DNA from: Campylobacter concisus ATCC 51562
GTDB taxonomy: Bacteria; Campylobacterota; Campylobacteria; Campylobacterales; Campylobacteraceae
Direction of reading: 5' to 3'
Assembly (NCBI RefSeq): GCF_000466745.1
Contig: NZ_ANNI01000005.1
Span: forward strand, 1-38,040
Length of the DNA stretch: 38,040 bases
Shown: positions 23,865 to 30,287 of the stretch, piece after piece
Position numbering within the stretch: the stretch's first letter is position 1
Layout: each line of letters begins with the position of its first letter
The notes under the pieces: model-generated
What the model was told of the DNA's origin: nothing
The model's input: the letters and a program-made list of their open reading frames with translations, nothing else
The model's database searches: none
Position numbers and translations under genes: made by a program

Positions 23865-24185
23865 ATGTTTGAAACACTAGATGCACTCCTTAAAGTGCTT
23901 ATCCTTAATGGCTTTACTCCCTTATCCATTGCTCTTATTATTGCCTCTATTTTTTTATCAGGTGTTGTTTTTGGTGTTTTTATAAATAGACATTTTGGTA
24001 CTAAACCTTTTTGGACTGAAAAAGAATTCACTTGTGTCCTAGAAGACAAAAACGGCACTAAATTTAAAGTCGATGTAAGCGTTCTTTTTAAAAATGCAAA
24101 GATAGTTCGCATCGATTGTCCTTTTTTCAAAAAAGGCAAATGCAAGGGCGACCATAAGTGCTTAATGCTAGAAAAAAGGTTGTAG
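23865..24185 (+). CDS. Small membrane-anchored protein with Cys-rich tail
   Basis: A 106-residue protein. One membrane helix at about residues 17-41 (PLSIALIIASIFLSGVVFGV), then a soluble region rich in K, F and V. Near the C-terminus is DCPFFKKGKCKGDHKC, a Cys/His arrangement that could hold zinc. It lies near the repressor and so may be expressed in the lysogen. Perhaps superinfection exclusion; this is speculation. AAAGGA ribosome site. Confidence 0.62.
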   Translation: MFETLDALLKVLILNGFTPLSIALIIASIFLSGVVFGVFINRHFGTKPFWTEKEFTCVLEDKNGTKFKVDVSVLFKNAKIVRIDCPFFKKGKCKGDHKCLMLEKRL

Positions 24186-24195
24186 TTAGCCATTT

Positions 24196-24414
24196 TTAGC
24201 CTCCTTTTGTTTTTTCTACCTCTAAAATATATGCATTTAGATTGTCGCCCCAAGCATAAAAGGGGTGTCCAAACTCTTGCAAAGCTGCGAACCTCACATC
24301 CCCATTGGGTTTTTTATTGTTTGATCCGCTAGCATATACATTGCAAGTCCCAGCCGACTTGTAAAATTTACCAAGCCATTTTCTAAGCTTTTTTCTATAT
24401 TTTGTCTGTTTCAT
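24196..24414 (-). CDS. 72-residue basic protein divergent from the repressor
   Basis: The product starts MKQTKYRKKLRKWLGKFYKS and continues with a compact, G/N/F-rich part. It sits where cro often lies, divergent from the cI-like gene and next to the operators, but shows no helix-turn-helix. AAGG lies close to the ATG. It may be repressed by the CI-like protein. Function unknown. Confidence 0.58.
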   Translation of the reverse strand: MKQTKYRKKLRKWLGKFYKSAGTCNVYASGSNNKKPNGDVRFAALQEFGHPFYAWGDNLNAYILEVEKTKGG

Positions 24415-24422
24415 AACCTTAT

Positions 24423-24503
24423 ATTACTATCTGTTATATAAAATATAACTTAAGGTTATTTGATTTTTAATTATTTTAGTTATAAAATATTACGCAAAGT
24501 TAT
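24423..24503. promoter_or_regulatory. Operator cluster O1 in the immunity region
   Basis: Fifteen-bp dyads of form ATWAC-N5-GTWAT at 24423-24437 (ATTAC..GTTAT), 24445-24459 (ATAAC..GTTAT) and 24489-24503 (ATTAC..GTTAT). Starts are 22 and 44 bp apart, so a 22-bp phase holds. They fill the gap between the divergent 72-residue and repressor genes, so the CI-like repressor is the likely ligand. Confidence 0.72.
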
Positions 24504-24523
24504 ATCTTGCGAAGGTGTAGAAA

Positions 24524-25195
24524 ATGAAAGAATTTAAAGATAAATTGTCAGATTTACTAAAAGAAAGAGGTATAAATACTATACAATTTGCCGATATTTT
24601 AGGCATTTCACAGCCTTTAGTTAGCCAGTGGTTAGCTGGAGAAAAGAAGACAAAAAAATATTTATTGCCACTGGCTAAATTTTCAGGCTATCCGATCGCT
24701 TATTGGCTAGACGATACCATAGAAAAACCGACAGAAGCCCATAAATATGCAGATAATATCTCTTCTAACAGTACCAAAACCGTGTATATCCCTTTTTATA
24801 AAGACGGGGTGGTTTCTGCAGGTCGTGGCGCCGAAAACGACGATTTTGGCGAACCTGAATTGCTGCCTTTTAACCCAAACGATTTAAAAATTATGTTTAA
24901 TGTTAGCCCGCACGCAAAACTAGGCATTGTCCCTTGTTTTGGTAACTCAATGGAGCCGACTATTAAAGAAAGCGACTTGGTTGTTTTTTGTGATGATATA
25001 AACCAAATAGAGGGCGCTATTTATGTTTGCAAATATGAAAATGAAATATTTATAAAAAGAATAAAAAAACGTCCTACATTGGCGTTAATAAGTGACAATA
25101 AGGACTACGAGCCAATAATTATAGAGGAAGAGCTAAACGTCGAAATTTTAGGGCGTGTTGTTGGTTGTTATGCAATAAACTCTAAACGAATTTAA
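24524..25195 (+). CDS. CI/LexA-like phage repressor with S24 autoprotease
   Basis: A 223-residue repressor. N-terminal XRE-type HTH (residues about 8-60, with FADILGISQPLVSQWLAGEK). The C-terminal peptidase S24 domain has cleavage site Ala99-Gly100 (VVSAGRG), nucleophile Ser142 (GNSMEPTI) and Lys178 (EIFIKRIKK). It should maintain lysogeny by binding the 15-bp operators at 24423-24503 and 28072-28130, and be inactivated by RecA-stimulated self-cleavage. GAAGG ribosome site. Confidence 0.93.
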   Translation: MKEFKDKLSDLLKERGINTIQFADILGISQPLVSQWLAGEKKTKKYLLPLAKFSGYPIAYWLDDTIEKPTEAHKYADNISSNSTKTVYIPFYKDGVVSAGRGAENDDFGEPELLPFNPNDLKIMFNVSPHAKLGIVPCFGNSMEPTIKESDLVVFCDDINQIEGAIYVCKYENEIFIKRIKKRPTLALISDNKDYEPIIIEEELNVEILGRVVGCYAINSKRI

Positions 25196-25524
25196 AAGTC
25201 CATTGCGAAGTATATAAAGGACTTACGTTTGAGGATTATGGGATAAAGTAGTCAGCATAGTCGGTAGCTACTCCATAAATTCAAAGAGGTTTAGATCTGA
25301 AAAAGCAGGTATCGTATCAAGTCTGTTTTTAAAAAAAGATCAATTTCAGCTCAATATAGTATATTTTTTGCTAAAATAAGTACAAAAATAGTTTATTTTT
25401 TGATATAATTCACGATTTTTTTAACAGTTCTTTTAAAATTTTATACTTTTAAACCATAAATTAGACACAAAATGTCTTAAAAATTTAATATAATTTCATT
25501 GATTTTTTATTGAAAGGAGCAAAA
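25196..25524 (+). promoter_or_regulatory. Intergenic region with two promoter-like boxes and a dyad before the Panacea gene
   Basis: About 330 bp without a gene. It holds TATAAT at 25404-25409 and 25489-25494, and a dyad AGACA-CAAAA-TGTCT at 25463-25477 just upstream of the second box, well placed as an operator for an autoregulated toxin-antitoxin promoter. After the repressor stop, AAGTCC and GGACTT (25198-25226) could form a long-loop hairpin. Another dyad, AGTAG/CTACT, spans about 25247-25273. Confidence 0.45.
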
Positions 25525-25974
25525 ATGAAAGCGATGGATTTAGCGGGACACGTAGTCAATAGATGCATTGATTTGGATATGCCAGTTAGTAATTTAAAGC
25601 TCCAAAAAATGCTTTACTTTTTAGAGATAAATTTTTTAATTAATTTTGATAAAAAACTAATCGATGAAGATTTTGAAGCTTGGCAATATGGGCCAGTTCT
25701 AAAAGATGTTTACGATAAATACTCTTTTTTCGCGGCCAGCTCGATAAGAATTAGACAAGAGCCGGAAAACGATTTGCCTGAAGAGTATAAAAATTCGATT
25801 ATAAACAATATCGACCATTTAGCAAAAATAGATGCGTGGGCATTAGTAGAGTATAGTCATAGAGACAACACCCCGTGGAGTAAAATATATCGCGACGGGG
25901 CAGGCAATCATCAAAAAATTCCAAATGAGCTACTAAGAGAATATGCGCAAAATATAAAGAATGAGAAAGAATAA
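25525..25974 (+). CDS. Panacea-domain (DUF4065, SocA-like) antitoxin candidate
   Basis: A 149-residue protein from ATG 25525 with AAAGGAG upstream. The Panacea/DUF4065 pattern is clear: VSNLKLQKMLYFLEINFLI (about 24-42), then DEDFEAWQYGPVLKDVYDKY (about 49-68), and a helical C-terminus with HRDNTPWSKIYRDG. Panacea proteins are antitoxins that neutralise many unrelated toxins encoded next to them. The next gene starts 14 bp before this one ends, the usual tight coupling. An upstream dyad at the promoter fits autoregulation. Confidence 0.85.
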   Translation: MKAMDLAGHVVNRCIDLDMPVSNLKLQKMLYFLEINFLINFDKKLIDEDFEAWQYGPVLKDVYDKYSFFAASSIRIRQEPENDLPEEYKNSIINNIDHLAKIDAWALVEYSHRDNTPWSKIYRDGAGNHQKIPNELLREYAQNIKNEKE

Positions 25975-26836
25975 TCGTAAACCGTCCGATGTCGTTGAGA
26001 CATCGGAGGTTTTTATAAAACAAGAAGACGCCGCCCCTCCCGAGCTCCCTAAAAAAGATGACGATCCGATAAAAATTTTCTTAGAAAAACTATGCGATAT
26101 AGGTATAAGCAATAGCACACTAAAAGAAGAGCTATTGAGAATTTATGACAAAGATTTCCGACATAGCTATTCTGACGTAACGATGTATTTATTTAATATA
26201 ACCGAAGCTGATTATTCAAAATTGGAAGCTATGGTAAGCCGCATAAATGCAATCCTTGAGGAAATAGACGACAGGGGCTTAAGAGGGCGTATTTTTAAGC
26301 TGTATGATCACTTAAATTTAGAATTAGTTAGGCTAAAATACCTACTCCCCAAGATACAAGATACCAACTCAAAAATACAAGAAGCGAACAACAAAGTCGA
26401 TGATCTTACAAAGCAAACAAACGATATAAAGAAAAATGCCGAGGATATGCAAAAAAATTATATTACTATCCTAGGTATATTTGCCTCTATCGTCCTCGCG
26501 TTTGTAAGCAGTCTTGCTTTTTCTACTTCCGTTTTACAAAATATAGACAAGGCTAGTATTTATAGGCTAATTGCAGTTATATCACTAATTGCTATTTTTA
26601 TAGTTAATATCCTTAATTCTTTATTTTCGTTTATTAAACAGATACATTATGGAAAAGATGATGAAAGCTCCAAGTTTAAGCCGTTAAATTTATTTAATAT
26701 TATCATGTTACTTATTATAATCCTTACTGGTGTAGCATGGTATTTTTACCACCCATATGAGTATAAAACAACCACTAATAGTACGACTACTATTAATATT
26801 AACGCCTCTGATCTCGCTAACTGCCGAGCAAAGTAA
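25961..26836 (+). CDS. Three-TM coiled-coil protein, candidate toxin paired with the Panacea gene
   Basis: A 291-residue protein. Residues 1-35 are polar, 36-130 a helical soluble domain, 130-166 a coiled coil, and membrane helices lie at about 167-189, 200-224 and 243-263. The C-terminal 25 residues are T/N-rich because they overlap the nuclease signal peptide in another frame. No enzyme motif. The layout (Panacea antitoxin, overlapping membrane partner) matches membrane-acting Panacea toxins and also abortive-infection or exclusion effectors. Toxicity is inferred, not shown. Confidence 0.72.
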   Translation: MRKNNRKPSDVVETSEVFIKQEDAAPPELPKKDDDPIKIFLEKLCDIGISNSTLKEELLRIYDKDFRHSYSDVTMYLFNITEADYSKLEAMVSRINAILEEIDDRGLRGRIFKLYDHLNLELVRLKYLLPKIQDTNSKIQEANNKVDDLTKQTNDIKKNAEDMQKNYITILGIFASIVLAFVSSLAFSTSVLQNIDKASIYRLIAVISLIAIFIVNILNSLFSFIKQIHYGKDDESSKFKPLNLFNIIMLLIIILTGVAWYFYHPYEYKTTTNSTTTININASDLANCRAK

Positions 26837-27215
26837 AGTCGTAAAAATATCTGACGGCGACACTATCACTGTACTAAGTGGCAAAGAGCAAACAAAGGTC
26901 AGACTATATGGCATTGACGCACCTGAGAAAAAGCAAGACTACGGACAACGATCAAGGCAATTTTTGGCTAGCCTAATCGCAGGGCAAGTGGTAGAAGTAG
27001 AGCCAAAGGGAAAAGATAGATATAAACGCACACTAGGCATTATTTACTATAAAGGGCAAGATATAAACGCTCAAATGGTGCTAAATGGCTACGCTTGGGC
27101 TTACGTTAAATACTCGAGAATATATGTAGATCAAGAGAAAACAGCACGTGAGAATAAACGTGGGCTTTGGCAGAGCAGTAATCCTACTCCGCCGTGGGTG
27201 TGGAGAAAACGCTAA
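26757..27215 (+). CDS. Secreted SNase/thermonuclease-like nuclease
   Basis: A 152-residue staphylococcal-nuclease-fold protein. Signal peptide at residues 1-23 (VRLLLILTPLISLTA). The domain has ISDGDTITV, VRLYGIDAPE (Arg49, Asp54, Glu57) and DRYKRTLG with the second catalytic Arg, so the active residues appear intact. It would cut DNA/RNA outside the cytoplasm. Its first 80 bp overlap the membrane-protein gene, and I see no good ribosome site, so translation may be coupled. A likely lysogenic-conversion gene. Confidence 0.87.
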   Translation: MSIKQPLIVRLLLILTPLISLTAEQSKVVKISDGDTITVLSGKEQTKVRLYGIDAPEKKQDYGQRSRQFLASLIAGQVVEVEPKGKDRYKRTLGIIYYKGQDINAQMVLNGYAWAYVKYSRIYVDQEKTARENKRGLWQSSNPTPPWVWRKR

Positions 27216-28021
27216 TAAGATAAAGCCTTGTATTTAGAACATCCGTCTTGGCTGCCATAATCGCAAGCTAGTCCAAAGAATTCTTTTGCTTTTAAAATGT
27301 CAAACCTAACACCAAGCCCTTCTTTGTATGCTACCCCCACCAAGAGGCAAGATCCACCATCTTTATATTGTTTGCACAAAAGTTCATTGATTTTTGTGGC
27401 CGTTAAATAATCCTCGTCTTTTATGAGTAATTGTTGTTTAAAAATACACAAACAAGCATCATTTATTTTATCATCTGGGACAAAAGGTTGCGGCTTGCTT
27501 GCGTCGTATTTGTTAGGGCAAGCACTAATTGTATAAACTGTTAGTAAGGCCTCACTGAGATCACTTAGTGTCTTATATTGCTCTTTTGTAAAATATCCAC
27601 CATCATACAATGCTTTCGCTACTTTTTCCTCATCTTGTGCGATTATAATAATTTTATAGTTTATAAAATTTTTTTCAGTATCTTTTATTTGGTTCTTAGC
27701 CTCTGCTATATAAAAAGCAGCAATAGTGTCTAACACATTTAAGATGTTAATTTTAGATACATTTTTATTCTCAAAATTTTGTTTCAGAATATTTTTATAG
27801 AGATATATGCATGAGGGGATTGTTGTCGGTTTATTTCCCTCGCATTCCTTGGCTGCAATATTCCAAAGTTCATCATCTGTAGCATTTTTATGGGCTGTTT
27901 TAAACATTGATATTTGTCTGGTCTCATATTCTAGGAGCTTATAGTAATAATCCTCACAAACTTTAGCATAAGAAAAAACAACACCAAAACATAAAACCAA
28001 CAAGACTCTAAATACTGGCAT
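27212..28021 (-). CDS. Secreted Sel1-repeat, Cys-rich protein (Hcp-like)
   Basis: A 269-residue exported protein. The signal peptide ends near SYA (residue 19). The middle is helical with spaced cysteines. At about residues 222-262 a Sel1-like repeat with paired cysteines (GGSCLLVGVAYKEGLGV, then FFGLACDYGSQDGC) matches Helicobacter cysteine-rich proteins. AAGGAG precedes the ATG and TATAAT (minus strand) lies at 28044-28049. The promoter abuts the second operator cluster. It is probably a periplasmic or secreted lysogen factor. Confidence 0.8.
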   Translation of the reverse strand: MPVFRVLLVLCFGVVFSYAKVCEDYYYKLLEYETRQISMFKTAHKNATDDELWNIAAKECEGNKPTTIPSCIYLYKNILKQNFENKNVSKINILNVLDTIAAFYIAEAKNQIKDTEKNFINYKIIIIAQDEEKVAKALYDGGYFTKEQYKTLSDLSEALLTVYTISACPNKYDASKPQPFVPDDKINDACLCIFKQQLLIKDEDYLTATKINELLCKQYKDGGSCLLVGVAYKEGLGVRFDILKAKEFFGLACDYGSQDGCSKYKALSY

Positions 28022-28043
28022 TACAACTCCTTATATTTTAACA

Positions 28044-28049
28044 ATTATA
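28044..28049 (-). promoter_or_regulatory. -10 box of the Sel1-repeat gene
   Basis: TATAAT on the minus strand, 22 bp upstream of the ATG at 28021. Its -35 region lies beside the operator starting at 28072, so the CI-like repressor could repress or activate it. Confidence 0.5.
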
Positions 28050-28071
28050 TAACAATTAATTTAAAAAGTAT

Positions 28072-28130
28072 ATAACTTTAAGTAATATATTAAATAACAT
28101 TAAGTTATATTTAATATAACCTTTGGTAAT
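28072..28130. promoter_or_regulatory. Operator cluster O2: three 15-bp dyads at exact 22-bp spacing
   Basis: ATAAC-N5-GTAAT at 28072-28086, ATAAC-N5-GTTAT at 28094-28108 and ATAAC-N5-GTAAT at 28116-28130. They share the consensus and 22-bp phase of the cluster before the repressor gene 3.6 kb away. They lie between the divergent Sel1 gene and the early operon, so they likely control the early rightward promoter. Confidence 0.78.
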
Positions 28131-28157
28131 ATTCTCTCATCGAAACAAAAAGTAGAT

Positions 28158-28294
28158 AGGCTTCAAGCGAAAGCTGACAGAGTGAGCCTCCTGCGAGTTT
28201 TGCAGGTTAATCACGTTTCAATCTGAAGCGTCAGTGATAGGGCGAAAATCTATCACTCAACACCGACCCTGATTTAGGATAGTTTTTCACAGGG
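28158..28294 (+). ncRNA. Structured leader or small RNA between operator cluster and first early gene
   Basis: No ORF. Stems visible: AGGCT 28158-28162 with AGCCT 28185-28189, enclosing AGC-GAAA-GCT (28166-28175, a GNRA loop); CCTGC/GCAGG 28190-28206; AGTGATAG/CTATCACT 28233-28257 (8 bp); CCCTG/CAGGG 28267-28294. An alternative pairing joins GCTTCA 28160-28165 with TGAAGC 28224-28229. The position just after the early promoter suggests an antitermination (put-like) or regulatory RNA. Confidence 0.5.
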
Positions 28295-28331
28295 GTTTCA
28301 ATAAAACGAAAAACACTAAAATAAAGTGAGT

Positions 28332-28337
28332 TATAAT
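28332..28337 (+). promoter_or_regulatory. -10-like box directly before the first early gene
   Basis: TATAAT ends 6 bp before the ATG at 28344. If used, transcription would start at about the ATG, giving a leaderless mRNA. No good -35 is seen. Confidence 0.35.
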
Positions 28338-28343
28338 TACGAG

Positions 28344-28742
28344 ATGAAAAATATAGAGTTGTTTGATTATTATGCAGGCATTATCTTTTCCGAGCTTATC
28401 GACGAGTTTCCGCTACCTAAAGATATAAAGGCAGCGGATATAGTAAAAAACGATATACATATAGATGAAGTAAATAAACACGTAGCTATCGTTTATTACA
28501 CTTGTTTATGGCTAAAAGAAAATGGCTTTGTAAATTTAGACAACTCTTTTTCATCTCAAAAAATGGTTTCAAATGTGACCTTGACAGCCAAAGGGCTAGA
28601 GATACTAAAACAAACTCCACAAAGCATAGATGGCAAAAGCCTAGGTGATAATCTAAAGGCAGCCGTACAAACTGGCAAAGATGAGTTTATCAAACAAGCC
28701 GTAAATAAAATTTTCTCACTTTCACTTAACTTAATCTCTTAA
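28344..28742 (+). CDS. Winged-helix-like early protein
   Basis: A 132-residue protein from ATG 28344 (MKNIELFDYYAGI). A GTG at 28326 is an alternative. The middle looks like a small winged helix or YjcQ-style domain: KHVAIVYYTCLWLKENGFV then SNVTLTAKGLEILKQTP. The C-terminal part is helical. No strong ribosome site is present, consistent with either leaderless translation or the GTG start. It is first in the early operon, so it is possibly a regulator. Confidence 0.68.
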   Translation: MKNIELFDYYAGIIFSELIDEFPLPKDIKAADIVKNDIHIDEVNKHVAIVYYTCLWLKENGFVNLDNSFSSQKMVSNVTLTAKGLEILKQTPQSIDGKSLGDNLKAAVQTGKDEFIKQAVNKIFSLSLNLIS

Positions 28743-28768
28743 TTTTTTCTAATAAAAGCCTTGCTTGC

Positions 28769-28906
28769 TTAAAGCATTTCGGTTAGTTTAAAACCTAGAA
28801 CAATAACGCCCTTTTTAGTCCAAAACACCATTTTTTGACTATTAGACACCCCGCCCGATTTGTCAAGGGGTGTATCATATACGCCACCTTTACCGTCGTT
28901 ATACAT
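28769..28906 (-). CDS. Possible 45-residue ORF antisense within the early operon
   Basis: A minus-strand frame in the 218-bp gap between two plus-strand genes: MYNDGKGGVYDTPLDKSGGV and on to GVIVLGFKLTEML. Composition looks protein-like and the frame stays open upstream to about 28955. It may be a remnant of a lost gene or a small real gene. The ribosome site is weak. Confidence 0.35.
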   Translation of the reverse strand: MYNDGKGGVYDTPLDKSGGVSNSQKMVFWTKKGVIVLGFKLTEML

Positions 28907-28960
28907 CTCTTTGTTTTGGCTTATGGCGAGCAAGGCTTCTATTAGAAAAAGGAGCTAGAG

Positions 28961-29050
28961 ATGAAAAAGATAATCAAGTTTTTTAAGGTGCTTTTTAGCA
29001 ATGGCGGCGAGATAAAGAATATCGCCTATCTAAATATCAAAAGGGGTTAA
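28961..29050 (+). CDS. 29-residue micro-protein
   Basis: ATG at 28961 with AAGGAG 7 nt upstream. The product begins MKKIIKFFKVLFSNGGEIKN and ends NIKRG, an amphipathic basic peptide. It ends 2 bp before the next gene, whose ribosome site (AAGGGG) lies in its last codons. Confidence 0.55.
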   Translation: MKKIIKFFKVLFSNGGEIKNIAYLNIKRG

Positions 29051-29052
29051 AA

Positions 29053-29400
29053 ATGAGCTTAAACTATGACTTAGCACGTGCCGAAAGCGATGTGGCGCAC
29101 ATAAATTTAGATAAAGAATACGACGAGCTAATAACTGACATCGAAGCTGTATATAGCCGCCATCGCTATACCTTTAAAAACGCCCTTGGCGAAAATAGTG
29201 GCGAAATAATTGATCTGCTTATTGAGCATTGCAAAAAAGACTTTTTCGCCTATGCAGCGCTTGTCTATGTGCTATGCGTTGAAGCTGAAATGAGCAACGA
29301 TGCAGTTTTAAGTTATACGGCTACTTACCAACAAACATTGAAAAAGCTACGAGAGGAGGCCCAAAGAGATGCGATACTCCACACTAAAGAGGCTTGTTAA
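29053..29400 (+). CDS. Hypothetical early protein, acidic and helical
   Basis: A 115-residue protein with AAGGGG upstream. It is all-helical in appearance, with several Ala/Glu/Tyr-rich segments (FAYAALVYVLCVEAEMSND). It lies upstream of the RecE/RecT-type genes, so it may take part in recombination. No family recognised. Confidence 0.65.
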   Translation: MSLNYDLARAESDVAHINLDKEYDELITDIEAVYSRHRYTFKNALGENSGEIIDLLIEHCKKDFFAYAALVYVLCVEAEMSNDAVLSYTATYQQTLKKLREEAQRDAILHTKEAC

Positions 29401-29470
29401 GTTCTATGGCAAGCCAAATATGACTTGGGGAGAATTTCAAAAAATATTAGAAAGGTTAAAAAATGCTAAG
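29369..29470 (+). CDS. 33-residue micro-protein overlapping the exonuclease start
   Basis: ATG at 29369 with AGGAGG upstream. The product begins MRYSTLKRLVKFYGKPNMTW and ends EFQKILERLKKC. It overlaps the 115-residue gene (32 bp) and the exonuclease start (8 bp). The strong ribosome site and its filling of the gap support it. Function unknown. Confidence 0.55.
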
Positions 29471-30269
29471 CAATAAAGAATACCACGCACGCCCTGAAAT
29501 ATCAAAAAGTGATCTAGACCTACTAGCACGTAGCCCTTTACACTTCAAAATGAAAAATGAGCTTAGGAGTGAGCCTACAAAAGCTTTGCTCTTAGGCTCT
29601 GCGGTGCATAAGTTAGTATTAGAGCCAAAAGATTTTTCAAATGAGTTTAGCGTAGAGCCTGATGTTGATAAACGCACCAAAGAGGGCAAAGAGATCTATA
29701 ACAATTTTTTAGAAAATTTAGGCGATAAAACCTCGCTTGATCTTGATATTTTTGGCTCAGCCGTAGAAATAGCAAACTCGGTTAATTCTATGCGTGAAAC
29801 AGCTATATTTTTAAAAGATGGGCTAGCCGAACAAAGCTATTTTAGTGAGATAAACGGCGTAGCGGTTAAATGTCGCCCTGATTTTTATAATGAGAAAATG
29901 GGTGCAGTAATTGATCTAAAAACAACTTCTGACGCTTCGGCTAGTGGCTTTGCTAGATCAGTAGCTAGTTTTAATTATCACGTGCAAGCAGCGTTTTACA
30001 GCGACATCTTAAGAAGCTTAGGCAAAGAGGTAAATTATTTCTTGTTTATCGCCGTTGAAACAAAAGCCCCTTATTTTGTAGGGTTTTATGAACTTGATGC
30101 AGCAGCAATAGAGCAAGGTCGCAAAGCATATCTTGAATTGCTAGAACTTTACAAATATTGCAAGAAACGTGACGAGTGGTGGGGCTATGCAAAAAAAGAC
30201 GGCGACAAGATAGAGGCGGTGCAAACTTTGAGCTTGCCAGCGTGGAAATTTTACGAACAGATAGCATAA
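29463..30269 (+). CDS. RecE-like exonuclease (PD-(D/E)XK)
   Basis: A 268-residue nuclease of the phage exonuclease VIII/RecE-C-terminal type. Motifs: LLLGSAVHKLVLEP (His49), VKCRPDF (Asp140), AVIDLKTTS (Asp151-x-Lys153) and YHVQAAFYSD (Gln175, Tyr179). It would digest one strand of double-stranded DNA ends to give 3' tails for the RecT-type annealing protein encoded next. The pairing with RecT fixes the role. Confidence 0.9.
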   Translation: MLSNKEYHARPEISKSDLDLLARSPLHFKMKNELRSEPTKALLLGSAVHKLVLEPKDFSNEFSVEPDVDKRTKEGKEIYNNFLENLGDKTSLDLDIFGSAVEIANSVNSMRETAIFLKDGLAEQSYFSEINGVAVKCRPDFYNEKMGAVIDLKTTSDASASGFARSVASFNYHVQAAFYSDILRSLGKEVNYFLFIAVETKAPYFVGFYELDAAAIEQGRKAYLELLELYKYCKKRDEWWGYAKKDGDKIEAVQTLSLPAWKFYEQIA

Positions 30270-30287
30270 ATTTAAAAGGATAGACAA

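Noticed and set aside
23810-24253. 147-codon minus-strand frame opposite the 106-residue membrane protein
   Set aside because: The plus-strand frame has TATAAT, AAAGGA, a clean membrane helix and a Cys motif; the minus frame looks like random basic sequence. The true minus gene here is the 50-codon one at 23661-23813.
28158-28294. Retron or group II intron RNA
   Set aside because: No reverse transcriptase or related effector gene exists in the window, and no intron boundary motifs are seen.
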